The notes beneath the pieces were generated by a model. That model did not search any database. It was given only the letters and a program-made list of their open reading frames with translations, and was not told the DNA's origin. A stretch of DNA of 64,000 nt from Isoetes taiwanensis (lineage: Eukaryota; Streptophyta; Lycopodiopsida; Isoetales; Isoetaceae), in NCBI GenBank assembly GCA_021234155.1, contig JAJEKV010000065.1, positions 7,775,333 to 7,839,332 on the forward strand, read 5' to 3'. The translations under genes and the position numbers were made by a program. Positions 1 through 11,730 of the stretch are shown here, one piece after another (positions within the stretch are counted from its first letter, which is position 1; every line of letters starts with the position of its first letter).

Positions 1-465
1 TTGCTCCTCCCCGGGAATTTCCCTTCCCTACATTTTCCATCGCTCTTCTTGTTTACAACCTTACCGACCTCAAAACCAATGATCAAGCACCTCCCGGTAC
101 CTCCCCCTCACCACCCCTTCATCAGGGTCTTTCAGGCACCATGCCACCTCCAACTCCACCTCAATATAATCCTTATCGGTTCACGTCCAGCCCAGCACTT
201 TCACCTCTACCTTTCAGACCCTAAAGCTGACTTATCCTACCTTTGGCAACACGAAAGGCCAAAGTGCTCGTGCCCACATGGAAGAATTTGAGGCTCTGGC
301 TGCCCTAAATGGTCATGCACAACCTCAACTGAAATTCCATATCTTTTTCCACCACACGTAATTTCTCTTTCCTCACCAATGGCTTATGTCCAACAAAAGC
401 CACTGAAACAAGATTGGTCAGAAATGCGCTTTTCTTTCACACTATGGAACCACGAATGATGATCA

Positions 466-1430
466 ACTTCATCTCAAGCAACTCAATGATCTTCAACAAG
501 AGCCCACGGAGTCCGCCAGGGATTTTGCAGATCGACTTCACATCCTGCTCAGCAAACTCAAGGAGTACCCGACCCAGAGCCAGATCTTGGTTTGGTTTCT
601 CCAAGGACTTCCTCCAGCTATCCGACTCATGACTGAATACCTGCGCCCAAAGACTTTGGAGCAGGCTATCGACCTTGTCAATCACTTCGTCAATGTTTCC
701 TCCCGTGGCGTGGCTCTTCAGAGCTCCCTTTCATTCCACCATCCATGGTTCCATTGGGCCGCCGCCCAACCTCAACACGCCACTTTCAAGAAGCGGGGTC
801 GATTCGGTGCCATATCTCGGCAAATATCAAGGCCACTTGGCAAATGAGTGCAACTCCACCAATGGCCCGCCTCATTGTAAAAGATGCAACATGTGCAATC
901 ATGCCACGGAAGAGTGCACGCGCACTCATCCTACACCTTTCCGCAATAAGCTGGTTTATCAAGTGCAAACAACAACTCAGCAACAATTGCAATATCAGCC
1001 GCAACCACTGCAGGCTCAAACCAATCAACTCTATCAGCCACCGGAGCAACAACGGGGACCCAACACACGCCCCCCTTTTGATCCTTCTAAAGCTCAGTGT
1101 TATCACTGTCACGAATGGGGTCATACCACCACGGCATGTCCTCAACTTCCACAAGTTCAAAGCTTCGGCACCAATCAGACCACCTCGGTCCGCCTCACGG
1201 CTTACCAACTTTGGATTGCAAATGGCAAACAAGGCCCGCATCCCGTTCTTCGGAAGCCACCTCGCGCGCCTCAGCAATCACGCTATCAACCAGCTCCTGC
1301 CACTCAACCTCAGATGGATCAACAAGCACAGGAAGAAATTTTTCAGGCTCTTAATCCTCCAGTCCAGCCGTCCAATTGGGTTGGGTTGGTTTCACGCCTG
1401 TATGCCACGCCCCTTAACCATTATTCCTAA
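466..1430 (+). pseudogene. gag remnant with two CCHC zinc knuckles
   Basis: Gag would be the RNA-packaging capsid/nucleocapsid polyprotein. The capsid-like part is readable from about 466 to 720 (leucine- and glutamine-rich, with a FLQGLPPAIR segment). The frame then shifts near 720, and the nucleocapsid part continues in the frame open from 675 to 1430. Two perfect C-x2-C-x4-H-x4-C knuckles are present at 876-917 (CKRCNMCNHATEEC) and 1098-1139 (CYHCHEWGHTTTAC), both in that frame. A Gln-rich linker separates them, and a degraded third knuckle (GHLANEC) lies just upstream. Spaced CCHC boxes are typical of plant gypsy Gag. No start codon fits the whole product because of the shift. Confidence 0.8.
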
Positions 1431-1639
1431 TGGCACGAACCTGCCTTTGCGGTGGACACAATCCCCATGAAGAGGACAAAAGGTTCACTTTGCACCCGGA
1501 CTTGGAAAAACTCATGCCTCATGTCATGCCTAAAAATGCCAAAGCATTCGAACCTCATGCAAGCCGCTGAAGTCCGCGACGTTGGCTAATGTTCATGCCA
1601 CCACCGGAGCTCAGCCAAGACAAGATGCACCTTCCACAT

Positions 1640-2300
1640 CTCAACCTCCACTCCGGACATATCGAATATTGCCGCCGAGGTTGACCTTCTCAAAGAAGTT
1701 CTTTGCTTCATTACCACGCACTCCAAGACCCGTGGATCCCAGACCCTTTTTCTCATGTGCCTCTGGAACTCCAAGAGGAGCTGGCCAAAATCAAAATTCC
1801 CTTAAGTTTGGCAACAATTTTGAAACTATGTCCTGCTCTCAAGGACCGATTACCCACTCGGCAGTTTTGGTTGGGGCTGTTGCTACTTCTACACCCACGG
1901 TCCATGCCACGGTGGGCAATCAACAAGTCAATCATGTTCAAATTGATGGAGGTAGCTGTCAATCTCATCACGGATAAACTCCCAAACAAATGGGCATCAA
2001 ACAACTCTATCGTGCCCTCGTGATGACATCAAATTGGCTAATGGCCATATCACGAGACCTCAAGGCGTCACACCTCTTCTTCACATCAACATTGGTGATC
2101 TCCGATCCCCTTAGAATTTGGTGTTTGGAAGGCGGGTGAAGATCCGTGATTATGAAATGTTCGTGTGACCTTTTCTCCGCCAGAGCCAAGAGTATCCATT
2201 ATTGGGCCACGGATCATTAGTCATCACCGATGGTCACCTCAATGCCACTATGGACTTGGAAACATGTAAAATCATTTCGGGTCGACAATGTTGAACCCTC
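1640..2300 (+). pseudogene. Retroviral-type aspartic protease remnant of gypsy copy A
   Basis: The active-site motif reads Asp-Gly-Gly-Ser at 1945-1956, preceded by hydrophobic VQI. This is the DGGS variant of the canonical D-[ST]-G. Just after it one base is lost or gained, and the expected hydrophobic continuation (VNLITDKL) is in another frame from about 1960. The same DGG motif with the same flanks occurs in the second copy near 38.83 kb, so the Gly at the second position belongs to the family rather than to decay. Downstream, about 2190-2290, the frames also match copy B at 39.06-39.21 kb. The enzyme would have processed Gag-Pol. Confidence 0.7.
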
Positions 2301-2679
2301 TCTCCGACACCCGATTCGAGGACGCCCGAGAATATCTATCGGATTCAGGGCTCCACCTGCGAAGTGCCTCTATCATCCTACCCGAATATGCTGATCCTTG
2401 AGAAATGACTCTTGATCAGATCCAGGCTGTGGCTGCCTTGCTTGACCCCTACCTGGCTCCTTGCAATCGCATCCAACGTGTTGATCACTTTTCAGATGCC
2501 GAACTTCCTCCCGCTCTGTTGATGTACGCTGTCATGAAGCAACCTTTGCTTGATGAAACTCGACGAACCTCTTTTTTCACCAAGAGCGCCACTCATCCCT
2601 GTCATGCTTCAACCTCCTCGCACATATTGTCAACGACACGGAAGTTATCCCACATATTCAGACTCTTGAAGTCGAGATT

Positions 2680-4130
2680 GTGGACGTGAGCAACAATCAG
2701 CCTGTCCGCATTGCTGCCAATCTTCCGACACCCTACCGTCACAGGGCCGTCACGCTTTTCAAAAAGTTCAAACACATTTTCGCCTGGAGCTACAGAGACC
2801 TTCGGGGGATCAACAAAACCTTTGGGGAACTCACCATTCCTACCAAATCCGATGCACGTCCGATAGCAACGGCAAGACGCAGGCTCAACCCCATTACCGT
2901 GATCGGCGTCAAGGCGTAAATTGACAAACTCCTTGCTGCAGTTTAATCTATGAGGTCAAACATTCTCAATGGGTGAGCCCCATTGTCATTGCACTCAAAC
3001 ACAATGGAAAGATCCGGGTGTTTGCGTGGACTCAGGGAACTAAATCAGGCCACGGGCGTGATCATTTTCCACTTCCCTTCCGCACTGTGTTCTCGAAGAG
3101 GTCGCCGGACATGAGATGTACTCCTTCATGGATGGTTTTTCTGGCTACAATCAGATCTCAATCAAAGAATCTGATCAACTCAAGACAACTTTCACCACCC
3201 GTTGGGGCACTTTTGCCTACAAGGTGGTTCCTTTTGGATTATCAAACTCTCCATCAACGTTTCAAGCATAATGCTCTCGTTTTTCATGATTTTATGAAGG
3301 AAAATCCCTTCTTGCAAATTTTTCAAGATGACTTCTCGCCCTCTTTTGTTCCATGGCTGACCATTTGGATAAATTGGAACTCGTCTTTCAGAAATGCGAT
3401 GAGTCCGGCATTAGTCTCAATCCCGAGAAATGCACCTTTTGCGTCACTTCAGGTGTTCTGTTAGGACACGTTGTCAGCAAAGCAGGTATCACCACGGATC
3501 CGCCAAAATCGGGTTGTGTGCTCAAGGCTCAAGCACCAGCCAATATCAAGGAGACACGCTCTTTCTGGGTAAGGTAAATTATTACTCCACCTTCATTCCT
3601 GGACTTGCAGCCATTGCAGATCCCATTCATAAACTCACGGGTGATGAATCCACCTGGGCATGGAATTCCCAGGCGGATGCTGCTTTCCAACAGTTGAAGC
3701 TTTTGCTTACTCAGGCCCCGGTTCTTGTTCCTCCTCAATGAGACAAGCCTTTTCACGTCCATGTAGATGTCGGCGCCGCTATTGAGCTGTTCTTTCTCAA
3801 GAATATGATCGCGCTAATCGACAAACCAAACCGATATGCCCCGGAAAAACTCAATCCTGGCTGAGCCTAACTACTCGCCATGGCGTGAAGCCTTGGGTTT
3901 AATTTTCTGTGTCCAACGCTTCCGTCACTATCTTTTTAGGCAGTCGATCAAATTCTTTGTTGACCACCAAGCACTCTTTTATTTGATCAACAAATCCGCT
4001 TCACGGGCCGCATTGCTCGTTGGGTTCTCCTTCTACAAGAATTTGCACCTTTTGAAATTGTTCACAAGGCGGGCAAATCTCATGTTGTCGGGATTATCTT
4101 TCACGCATCCACACAGATGATCCCTCCCAG
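2680..4130 (+). pseudogene. Reverse transcriptase and RNase H remnant of gypsy copy A
   Basis: The N-terminal RT entry (WSYRDLRGI, then WVSPIV and NGKIRV), the palm region (FMDGFSGYNQI, KTTFTTRWGTFAYKVVPFGL) and the thumb (YYSTFIPGLA) can be read in changing frames between 2680 and 3640. The catalytic box appears as F-Q-D-D at 3321-3332 in place of the usual Y-[VIL]-D-D. The aspartates are kept but the preceding residues are altered. RNase H follows from about 3740 (VHVDVGAAI, then WREALGLIFCVQRFRHYL and FFVDHQAL) and runs into VSRIHTD-like sequence near 4110. At least six frameshifts or stops were seen, so there is no functional product. Confidence 0.85.
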
Positions 4131-4179
4131 CGGAGTCTCGGGGCGTCTTCCCCGACGCCAACTCTTTTTCGTCACGGCA

Positions 4180-4951
4180 ACGCCACATTGGTTCCACAAC
4201 TTTCAGCGGTATCTCCTCACAGCTCTTCCACCCGGGGACGCCGCGCTCTCCAAAATAAGCGCCAATCCCGTCGACACCAATTTCTCGCGAGGTCCGTGGA
4301 CTACACCATGGTTGCAGGCCATCTTTACAAAAGGGCAAGGATACCGCCCTGCCGACGCCGTGTTCTCCCTCATGAGGTCCCGATATTGTCAGAAGCCCAT
4401 GAAGGGGCTCGGTGGTGGTCATTTTCATGGTGACACCACGGCGACTAAAATCCTTCTTGCTGGTTATTTTTGGCCCACTCTTCAAAGGCGCTCACGCCAC
4501 GCCCGACGTGTGTGATGCTTGTCGTGTGGGAAGGCCCACGCCCGTGGCGCTCTTTCCATTGGCGCCGGTCGCCACGCCTTCCTTTCGGCAAATGGGGATG
4601 GATTTCGTGGGACCCATTGATCCTCCTCGCGGCACACCCGCCCGCTACATTCTCGTTCTCACCGACTCACGCTACCAAATGGGCGGAAGCTTTATGACTT
4701 CCGGACAACATCTGCGGCAAGCACAACCAAGGTCATCTATCGACCAAATCATCACGCTGCTTTTGGCTGCCCCACCTGAAAGCCGGGTCGCTGAGGTGTC
4801 CATTTTATCAATCATACCATCAAGGAGCCGACGGATTACCCTCGATACATCATCACAAGAGCACACCTTACTATCCTCAAGGGCGGTTTGGCTGAAAGCA
4901 CCAACAAAACTCGGTCACAATTCTCAAGAAAATTTGTGGCTTCTTTCTTGA
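4180..4951 (+). pseudogene. Integrase zinc-binding and catalytic-core remnant of gypsy copy A
   Basis: The H2C2 zinc module is recognisable. HEG (near 4397) and GHF (near 4418) lie in different frames, followed by ILLAGYFWPTL and a C-x2-C pair (CDAC, about 4510). The DDE core begins with MGMDFVGPIDPP at about 4590 and YILVLTD at about 4650, the first catalytic Asp being in MDFVGP. The rest of the core is scrambled. The module would insert the cDNA into chromosomes. It passes into the open C-terminal frame starting at 4952. Confidence 0.8.
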
Positions 4952-5500
4952 TTGGCAAAACAAGCTTCCATCGTTCTTTGGGCTTACAATACTTGTTTCA
5001 AAATAGCTACTGGTCACACTCCTTTCAAATTGGTTTATGGTCAAGAAGCTCTCATGCCTTTTGAATACATCCTTCCAACTCTCCGTTTTCAACTAGCTAC
5101 AGCCCATAATCCGCCTGCTGCACTCAAAGAAAGGGTTTATCAATTGGAACAGTTGGATGAACTTAGGCGTGATGCTTACATTCGTGTTCTTCATGGACAA
5201 CAGTTGCAAAAGTCTTTACATGACAAACGTATTAAGACAAAAACATTCAAAGAAGGTGATTTAGTTCTTCTTTATGATTCCCGTTACAAAAATTTTCCGG
5301 GCAAGTTAAAGTTTCGATGGCTTGGCCCTTATCAAATTGTTCAAGTGGTGCAACCCAGTGTTTTCAAGCTGGCTGAATTAGATGGAACTCCATTACCTAC
5401 ACTAGTTAATGGCTTTCGCCTCAAAGAATTTCATACAACAGAAAGTGACAACCATACAACAGATGCTGTTCCAGACCAAGACACAACAGATAGTGACTAA
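4952..5500 (+). pseudogene. Integrase C-terminal part, 182 open codons
   Basis: This is the longest intact piece of pol. It carries the end of the integrase core (YNTCFKIATGHTPF, LVYGQEAL, both standard gypsy integrase signatures) and then the C-terminal domain (GDLVLLYDSRYKNFPGKL, RWLGPYQIV). The frame opens after a TGA and has no ATG at its left edge, so it is an exposed fragment rather than a separate gene. It stops at 5500 after an acidic, Thr-rich tail. The same domain, with many substitutions, occurs at 39690-39870 in copy B. Base composition is closer to copy B than to the CpG-rich sequence upstream. Confidence 0.85.
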
Positions 5501-5546
5501 CGGGCGGCATATTTATATTATATAGGTGGAATTTTTTACAAAATGT

Positions 5547-5622
5547 GGGCAGAGCCCATCTATTTCCGCTATGGGCAGAGCCCTATTTACAAAAACGGGC
5601 TCAGAGCCCTATCTACTAAGTC
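5547..5622 (+). repeat. Three short tandem units headed GGGCAGAGCCC
   Basis: GGGCAGAGCCC starts at 5547 and 5573, and a variant with GGGCTCAGAGCCC starts at 5597, giving 24-26 bp spacing. Each core is itself an interrupted inverted repeat (GGGC / GCCC). It lies 46 bp after the integrase stop in untranslated element sequence. The stretch 5623-6100 holds no gene that I recognise. Confidence 0.7.
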
Positions 5623-6103
5623 CTAAGAAGCAAAACCCTACTACCGGTTTGGGAAAGAGGTGATACGCAGGATGTGGTACCGGTTGTGCTCGTGGTCCCG
5701 GCCAAGTGAATCACCTCCATCCCGTTGGTATGGGGATCGGCATGCTCACCATGCCGGCACACCACCTCGCCCATGGCAATGCCACGATTGTGGCACCGCC
5801 AGAGGTCAGGCAGTCCATTTTACAAGTGATCCACTCCGCGGTTAGGCGGCATAGTGCACTTATCGTGCAATCCACAGCAGCACATCTTGGCGCCATCGGG
5901 TGTCTCCTCCGTCTCCTTTGTTCGTCTTATATAGCCAACCCGAGGACCTCCCACATCGGCGTGGACCAATCGGAAAATTTCGCCAGCGTGGTTTGCAATG
6001 CAAGGCTGTTACTAAATGGGGAATCTTTTCTCCATACGCATATCTAGCCATGGTACCTTGACACCTTCGTTTTAATGATATCCCACCCGAGTTGCGGCAT
6101 TAA

Positions 6104-9100
6104 ATGACATTCCTTCTTTTCACGCCCGTCCGAACATTAATGTCGTCCCTTTTGCCACTGTCATCGGATCATTCCTTTACGTCTCATATGCGTTCACTGC
6201 TTCTCCCTTTCTTTGTTTGGGGACTTAGCCAAAATTTTGCCTCTCAATCGCCTACTTCACATCGGCTACGCCAATGGCATCATCAGCGATTCTTGATTTG
6301 CCCTCATCATGCCCCTTCACCTACACTTGCGGCCCTAAAACCTTTTTCGATCTATCTCTGCGCCTTTGTCTTACATTCTCACGCTCTCCGCCTTCCTCGG
6401 GCGGTTCCTTTGATTCCGACGGCTCTTAGCCATGGTTTGCCCCCAAACTTCCTACACTTCAAACTTCTGCCCCAGGGATCGACTCTTTCGAGTCTGTGTC
6501 TTTCTCGACGCCCACCTTTCGCGAGGCCCTTCTTGGTCCAGTCGGGAAGCGCTCCTAAGCTTTTTCAATTCTTGCAAATGGAGCTCCCGGCCCCAAATCC
6601 GGAGCAATTGCGGCCAGTTCATCGCTCACATCGTCAACAACCGGGAAGGATTTGCTACGGTGGTCGATGGCACCACCATTTGCCTCACCCGCCTTTGATT
6701 TACGAGGTATTCGAATTCCTTGCAAAACCTTCGTATCTTGGGCTGCTTTACGGGACATGGGCGTCACTTTCGATTCGGTGCTCACCTTTATCAAGCTAAC
6801 TTGACGCATCGCCTCACAAATATTGCCAAGTCACATGACACTTTTGTGAAGCCGTGGCGCAAGTTGCTTGGGTATTCCATCAAGAACACCCATATTAATA
6901 AGCCGTTCTATAATATGGTCATCCTTTGCCATCACTCCAATCTCCATATTGATTGGCCACATTTGTTGTTCTTCGCCTTCTTCAAGAGGTAGCCGCGCAT
7001 TCGGGCTACCCCCTCCTCTCGTCTCGGAAGTTTCGATTGGATGGCCATCTTGGGCACTCATCCGTCGATTATCTTCTGTTCTTGAGAGCCCTTCCACTTC
7101 CCATACCTCCCTTTCGGTAGCTCTCTGCATTCCAGCGTCAAACCCAGCAATTTTGTACCTTCACCGAGACTTCCTGGTCATGTTCAACATAGGACCGCAT
7201 GTCACGTCTCCTCTTCCTCCCTTTGAAGCCCGCCTTCCAATTCCCGTCATGCCTCTCAACACTCTCTCGAGACAAGGCACTTAGGGGGGCCAAGCACACC
7301 TCCACATCCTCGGCGGCTCGATTTCCAATTCAGCGGGATGTTCAAGCGCGCCATGCGGCCTACAAGCATCACATGAGGCTCTCATGAATGGTGTTGAGCG
7401 TCCCGGGAGGCTTCGGTCTTGGTTCAAAGACCTTCAAGCTGCAGCGCACAAGTTCAAACTTTGGAGGCCCAACTTCAAGAAAAGTACGCAGCGGCTCTAT
7501 TACAGGCCCGTGTAGCTCTTAAAAGTGCTCGAGGATCAGGACAAGCCTACTTGAAGATCGAGAAGGCTCAGCTCAAACCACAATTAGGGACTTGTTGGAG
7601 CAGAACAAGTCAAAGATACCATACGGGTGATAAGGAGAAAGATATTGCTAAGCTAGACACCTTATATTAGGAGCTTTCTCACAATTACCCGCACTCAAGT
7701 TCAAGACCTCGGCGTGGCCTTTCGACTCACTTCCTTGAGCTCGGCTTTCCCCGGCCGACCAATGAGTTAACGTCCATCCGGACTACCGACTTTCCGGAGG
7801 CTCGAAAAGCGAAGGTCATTGATGGCGCTCAAATTGCCACGCCGACTCCAAACTCGGGGCAATCTTCTTCACATGCCACGCCGCGCGGTCGCGGGTCCGT
7901 GATCGATCCGTCTTCTGGCCGAAAAGGAGAGCGGATCCGTGACACGGAACATCAGCTCAAATAGCGAGTTCAATCTGGCGAAGAAGCCCAAAACAAACAG
8001 GGGGGCTATATTGATATTGCTACCAACATTCTGTGGACTTCTCTACTCCTTCCAGCTATCTTGACTATGTAGGGTGGCCCGGCGGCACCTTTTCCTTTGA
8101 AATGGTGCAGCGGCCAATGGCAATATTCATCAACAGCCACTCAAAAGTGCGGTTCCTTCCGGATCTGGCGGATCTTTCTATAGAAGACAAGGGTTTATTT
8201 TGTGCACTCTTAGTCTTTGATCAGATCAATTCTGAAGATCCCGAATTGGTCATTTTTCGTGTTGTTCAGCCAATGGCTTATGTTTTTCATGACTTCTACC
8301 TGGCAGATCTCCATGATAAATTCGAGATGGCCCCATTGTGTTTTCGAGGCAACTCAATGCTGCTTGGTTGTTATCATCAACCAACCAATATTTCAAGGAT
8401 CTGCTTCGGTCTCGGACTTTTTGAGCGGGAGTACATGCACGAACTTGCTCGACTTACCTCGCGTGGCGGTGAAGCATTGGAGCAGTAAACAAAAATTTGG
8501 CGCATCGGCGATCTTGAGTTCGCCCAAATTTATATGCAGCAGGAGGCTACAATCAACTGCGTGGCCTTCTGGAAAGCAAGACCATCCCCACGGGTTGGGT
8601 CAATCCTCCTGTCTATCAATTACTCTCTACTTCAGAATGGGACCATTGGTGTAGTGCTCTTGATCGAATCTTGTTCGTGCATTGGGGACATGGCTTTCTG
8701 CAACCCCTGCAGGCATGCTTCCTCTCCATATGCTTCCTTAGAGTACCTCCCCCACGGTTCCTCTCTTTTGACTGGCGTCTTCCCTTTTGGACGAAGGTCC
8801 TGGATGGCCATGCTGGGTCAACTCCGCCTCAGATCTCCACGGATCTCCGGTGGGATCCCCGATTTGTCAGACGCTCCGATTGGGAGGATAATGCCACCTT
8901 GGACACTACTTGCGAGAATTGGCTCTATATTGCTAATGAGCGTGGTTGGCAACGGCCTGCTGATGCTATTCATGGCCTAGATACCTTCTTGCAGAATGCC
9001 GCCACCTCACCAGACCCTTCAGTCCACCGTCAAGCTGGTTTTTGTGCTGCTCTCCGCTGCATCCTGGTAAGCTCTTTAAATCGGCAGCGTCCAATCTTTT

Positions 9101-9200
9101 ACTGCAACCCGAATGCAGCGTCAGTGCCTTCGGTCTCCAGACCTACCTTCTCATGGAGTGCAGTTTGTTCCTTCGGACGCACATCGCCACGGAAGACATG
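6104..9200 (+). pseudogene. Extra coding module downstream of pol (env position), copy A
   Basis: Between integrase and the polypurine tract lies about 3 kb of broken coding sequence matched by the second gypsy copy at 40.64-43.15 kb. Readable parts are: a segment around 6580-6990 ending in SNLHIDWPHLLFF, matched by DHIDWPDLMF in copy B; a charged, probably coiled-coil segment at about 7400-7660; a 151-codon open frame at 8033-8488 containing NSEDPELVIFRVVQPMAYVFHDF, matched in copy B near 42.6 kb; and a Trp-rich part at about 8670-9200. No transmembrane or fusion-peptide pattern marks it as an envelope protein. I cannot name its function. Confidence 0.65.
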
Positions 9201-9303
9201 AATGGCTCTCACTTCTCCGTGAGGATCACTTTCCATTTGGTTTCCCGCCCTCGGAAGCACTTCCTCCTTTCCTTGAGGCCCGAGTGTAATGCGGTGGGGG
9301 GAG

Positions 9304-9723
9304 TGTTAGTCTGTGCCTCACGTGGACTATTCATGGTATACGACGAACCAAGTCAAGTCCAAGGATCCACAATCAGTAGCGCTGGGTCGGGTCGTCAAGG
9401 CTCTGCAGAAGACCAAGCGGAACCCACGCGAGACTAAGACCACTTTGGCGTCAACAAGAAGCGGCGCTTTCGGACAAGTGACGACTTGTCACCGCCAGCG
9501 TCGGCGTCACGGGCGTGATTCGGGCTTTTCAAGAGCCTTTGCCCGGCATTCACAAGCAAATCAGGCCTCCTTCGAGTCGGCACCAAATCGGTCGGAATGT
9601 CTATATTGGGCCAAAGGCCATTGTACTATATATATGAGTAGAGCTAGCACATAATTTGGAGATGAGTTTTGAGTCTTGTCTCACCAGTTTTCTCTCGGTT
9701 CGCGAGCTCATGTATCATCATCA
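9304..9723 (+). repeat. LTR of gypsy copy A with preceding polypurine tract
   Basis: A purine run (GCGGTGGGGGGAG, 9291-9303) is followed directly by TGTTAG at 9304, the expected polypurine-tract/LTR junction. A TATA-like stretch (TACTATATATATGAG) starts near 9624 and could be the LTR promoter. The right end is placed at 9723 (ATCA) because TTGATATCAAGG, similar to the plant initiator-Met tRNA primer-binding site TGGTATCAGAGC, begins at 9724. A diverged relative occurs at 27781-28075. No second LTR of this copy is in the window to confirm the edges. Confidence 0.65.
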
Positions 9724-10390
9724 TTGATATCAAGGAAGCTTATCATTGTTGTCTCATTGTTCTTTGTTTTTTTTCCCCTTTCCTTTGTTTTCTTGCAAAT
9801 CCAGCGTGACATAGTCCCAGATTCTCTGTTAGATCAAGGGTCCTCACGGCTTGCGTCTTGCGAGGGATTCCAACCCAGACCCCAAGCAGGGGCGGGGCCA
9901 GCAAGGAGGTTCATGTCGGCTCATGATCCGTCCTCCGGTAGTAAAGCCCTATCGGGACTATAGTGCACTAGACCTAATGCTCGCCCCGCTGCGTGCGGGC
10001 TTTGCATGGGTTGACACTCATGGGGTGGTGTACACCTTCCATGGAGTTGATCGGAAATGCAGGCGTGGCCCTCTAGTCACCTTGAGTCGCAAGCCGGCCT
10101 ACGGTGGGAGCAAATCCTACCTGCCCCATCGAACGGGGGAGATGCAACCTAGAGTAGCCCCTCTGGCTATGCATCAGGCGGGCCCTACGGTCCAGGGTCC
10201 CAAGACTTTCAACCTACTGCGCAAAGTATGCGGGGAGGGGCGGATGGGAGCAGAACCCAATTGCCATGTTCCTATGTCGGCCAACTCCACTTTGTTATTG
10301 CACTGCAATACATTTTTGACCTCACGAAGATCCAAGCTTGTCGGGTCCATCCACGTGGTATGCGAACTTGGGCAGACCTTCCATATGTGA
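9724..10390 (+). other. PBS-like string and unrecognised 179-codon ORF
   Basis: After the PBS-like string at 9724 comes a pyrimidine-rich leader and then an open frame at 9851-10390. It has many Arg, Pro and Gly residues, no recognisable motif, and a GC content well above the flanks. If the LTR at 9304-9723 also serves a second element lying to the right, this would be its leader and first ORF, but no Gag or Pol sequence follows. It could equally be unrelated inserted sequence read by chance. I assign no function. Confidence 0.3.
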
Positions 10391-10768
10391 TGAACTGATC
10401 TCTATCTATGCAGATATGTGGTGAACCATCCTTCGTGATGGTCATGTGATGTTGATGTATGTATACTTACATGTATGTTACGCTTCCGAACCTAGGTAGG
10501 CCCTGAGGGAGACAGTGTAAAATGACCCCTTCATTCTTCCCACTGGAACTCGTCAAGGTTGCAGTGATACGTGGAGGGCCTTGTGTCAGCATGGAGCTGG
10601 TATGGGGGATGAACTCCTGTTTGTATACGGTGAGTGCACCGTATATGAGTAGGGGACGTCACAGTTTGGAGCATAACCTTGCATCTCCAAGAAGACGTTA
10701 ATAATTGAACTCAATCTCTTTCTAAAATTTTTCATTTGTTAACGCGGTTTTCTTGGTTCTGTTTCTAG

Positions 10769-10851
10769 AAAAAGGAAGCAGCATCCTTAAAGAGAGAGCA
10801 AGAGGCCAACAGGCCCAAGACAGGTCCAAGGCAGGCAAGAAACCAGGACAG
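10769..10851 (+). other. Exon-like segment in otherwise gene-free 10.4-11.4 kb
   Basis: The 83-bp segment is preceded by a pyrimidine-rich acceptor (TTCTGTTTCTAG) and followed by a consensus donor (GTAAGT). One frame is fully open and strongly basic (Lys, Arg, Gln and Glu rich). No neighbouring exon could be joined with confidence. The rest of 10391-11383 is AT-rich and shows nothing that I recognise. Confidence 0.3.
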
Positions 10852-11730
10852 GTAAGTAATACCCAGAAAAGGAGACATAAGATTTGTTTTGTTTAGTTTA
10901 CATGGTTGTTTGATATTTATGGGAGAACTGTGTTTTTTGGGAGATCAGTGGTTGTTGGTTAAAGGTATATAAATTTCAGTAGATTGACTGATATAATAAA
11001 TGCCCTGACCATAAGATCTGTTTTGTGTCTTATTGATATATTTAATGTTGTGTCGTTATAACTTATTTATAGCCATTGTCTTATTGTTATGTCTTATTGG
11101 TTATTGTTGTGCTCATTTCTCCCATAGCCATGCATGTTTTTTTAACAATTGGCCTTAGTTATTGGAGTATTTGCATGTTCTGCTTCCAAGAATTGTTCCA
11201 ATAAGAAACCTGTTTATGTTGAATTAACAGTTGAATTAACAGAAACACAGTTCTTCAAATAAAAACTTATCACCTATGTTCTTTAATTCCTGGAATTCAG
11301 ATAGGTTTGGAGATTTCATAATATAAAGCATACTTTACAAAGTTGACAATCCAAAATTGTGCAGCATGCAACATCTGCTTCATTCAAGATCTTTTGATGA
11401 ACTGATGCAATGTCATGCCTTCATCCACGTCCGTGTCTGAATCACTACTTTCTGCAGCTTGTCGTGCTTCATGTTGGTCACCTTGTTCATCAGTTTGTTC
11501 TGCAGCATGTAAATCAGCTTGTGTTGCTTCTTGAGCACGGAGGTTTTGAACAAGCTGGACTATGGATGGAATGGTATCGGGCAAGTTTAGCACAGGGTGG
11601 ACAAGTTGAGAAGAAACACTATTAGGAAACTGAGATTCATGCTGGAAGAGGGGTACCACAGATTCTTGATTTGGCTAGAGTTCCAAGAATCTGCTTGAGT
11701 CCAAGATTCAGTTCTCTGACTAGAATTATC

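Larger units (their letters stand above)
1..9723 (+). mobile_element. Ty3/gypsy LTR retrotransposon copy A, decayed, 5' end outside the window
   Basis: The order gag with CCHC knuckles, protease, reverse transcriptase, RNase H, integrase, an extra downstream coding module, polypurine tract and LTR is readable on the plus strand. Integrase lying after RNase H places it in Ty3/gypsy rather than copia. Nearly every domain is broken by single-base frameshifts, so this copy cannot make its own proteins. The sequence is CpG-rich compared with the related copy at 38.6-43.2 kb. The 5' LTR would lie before position 1. The right end is set at 9723 by an LTR-like boundary just before a primer-binding-site-like string. 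Confidence 0.85.
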
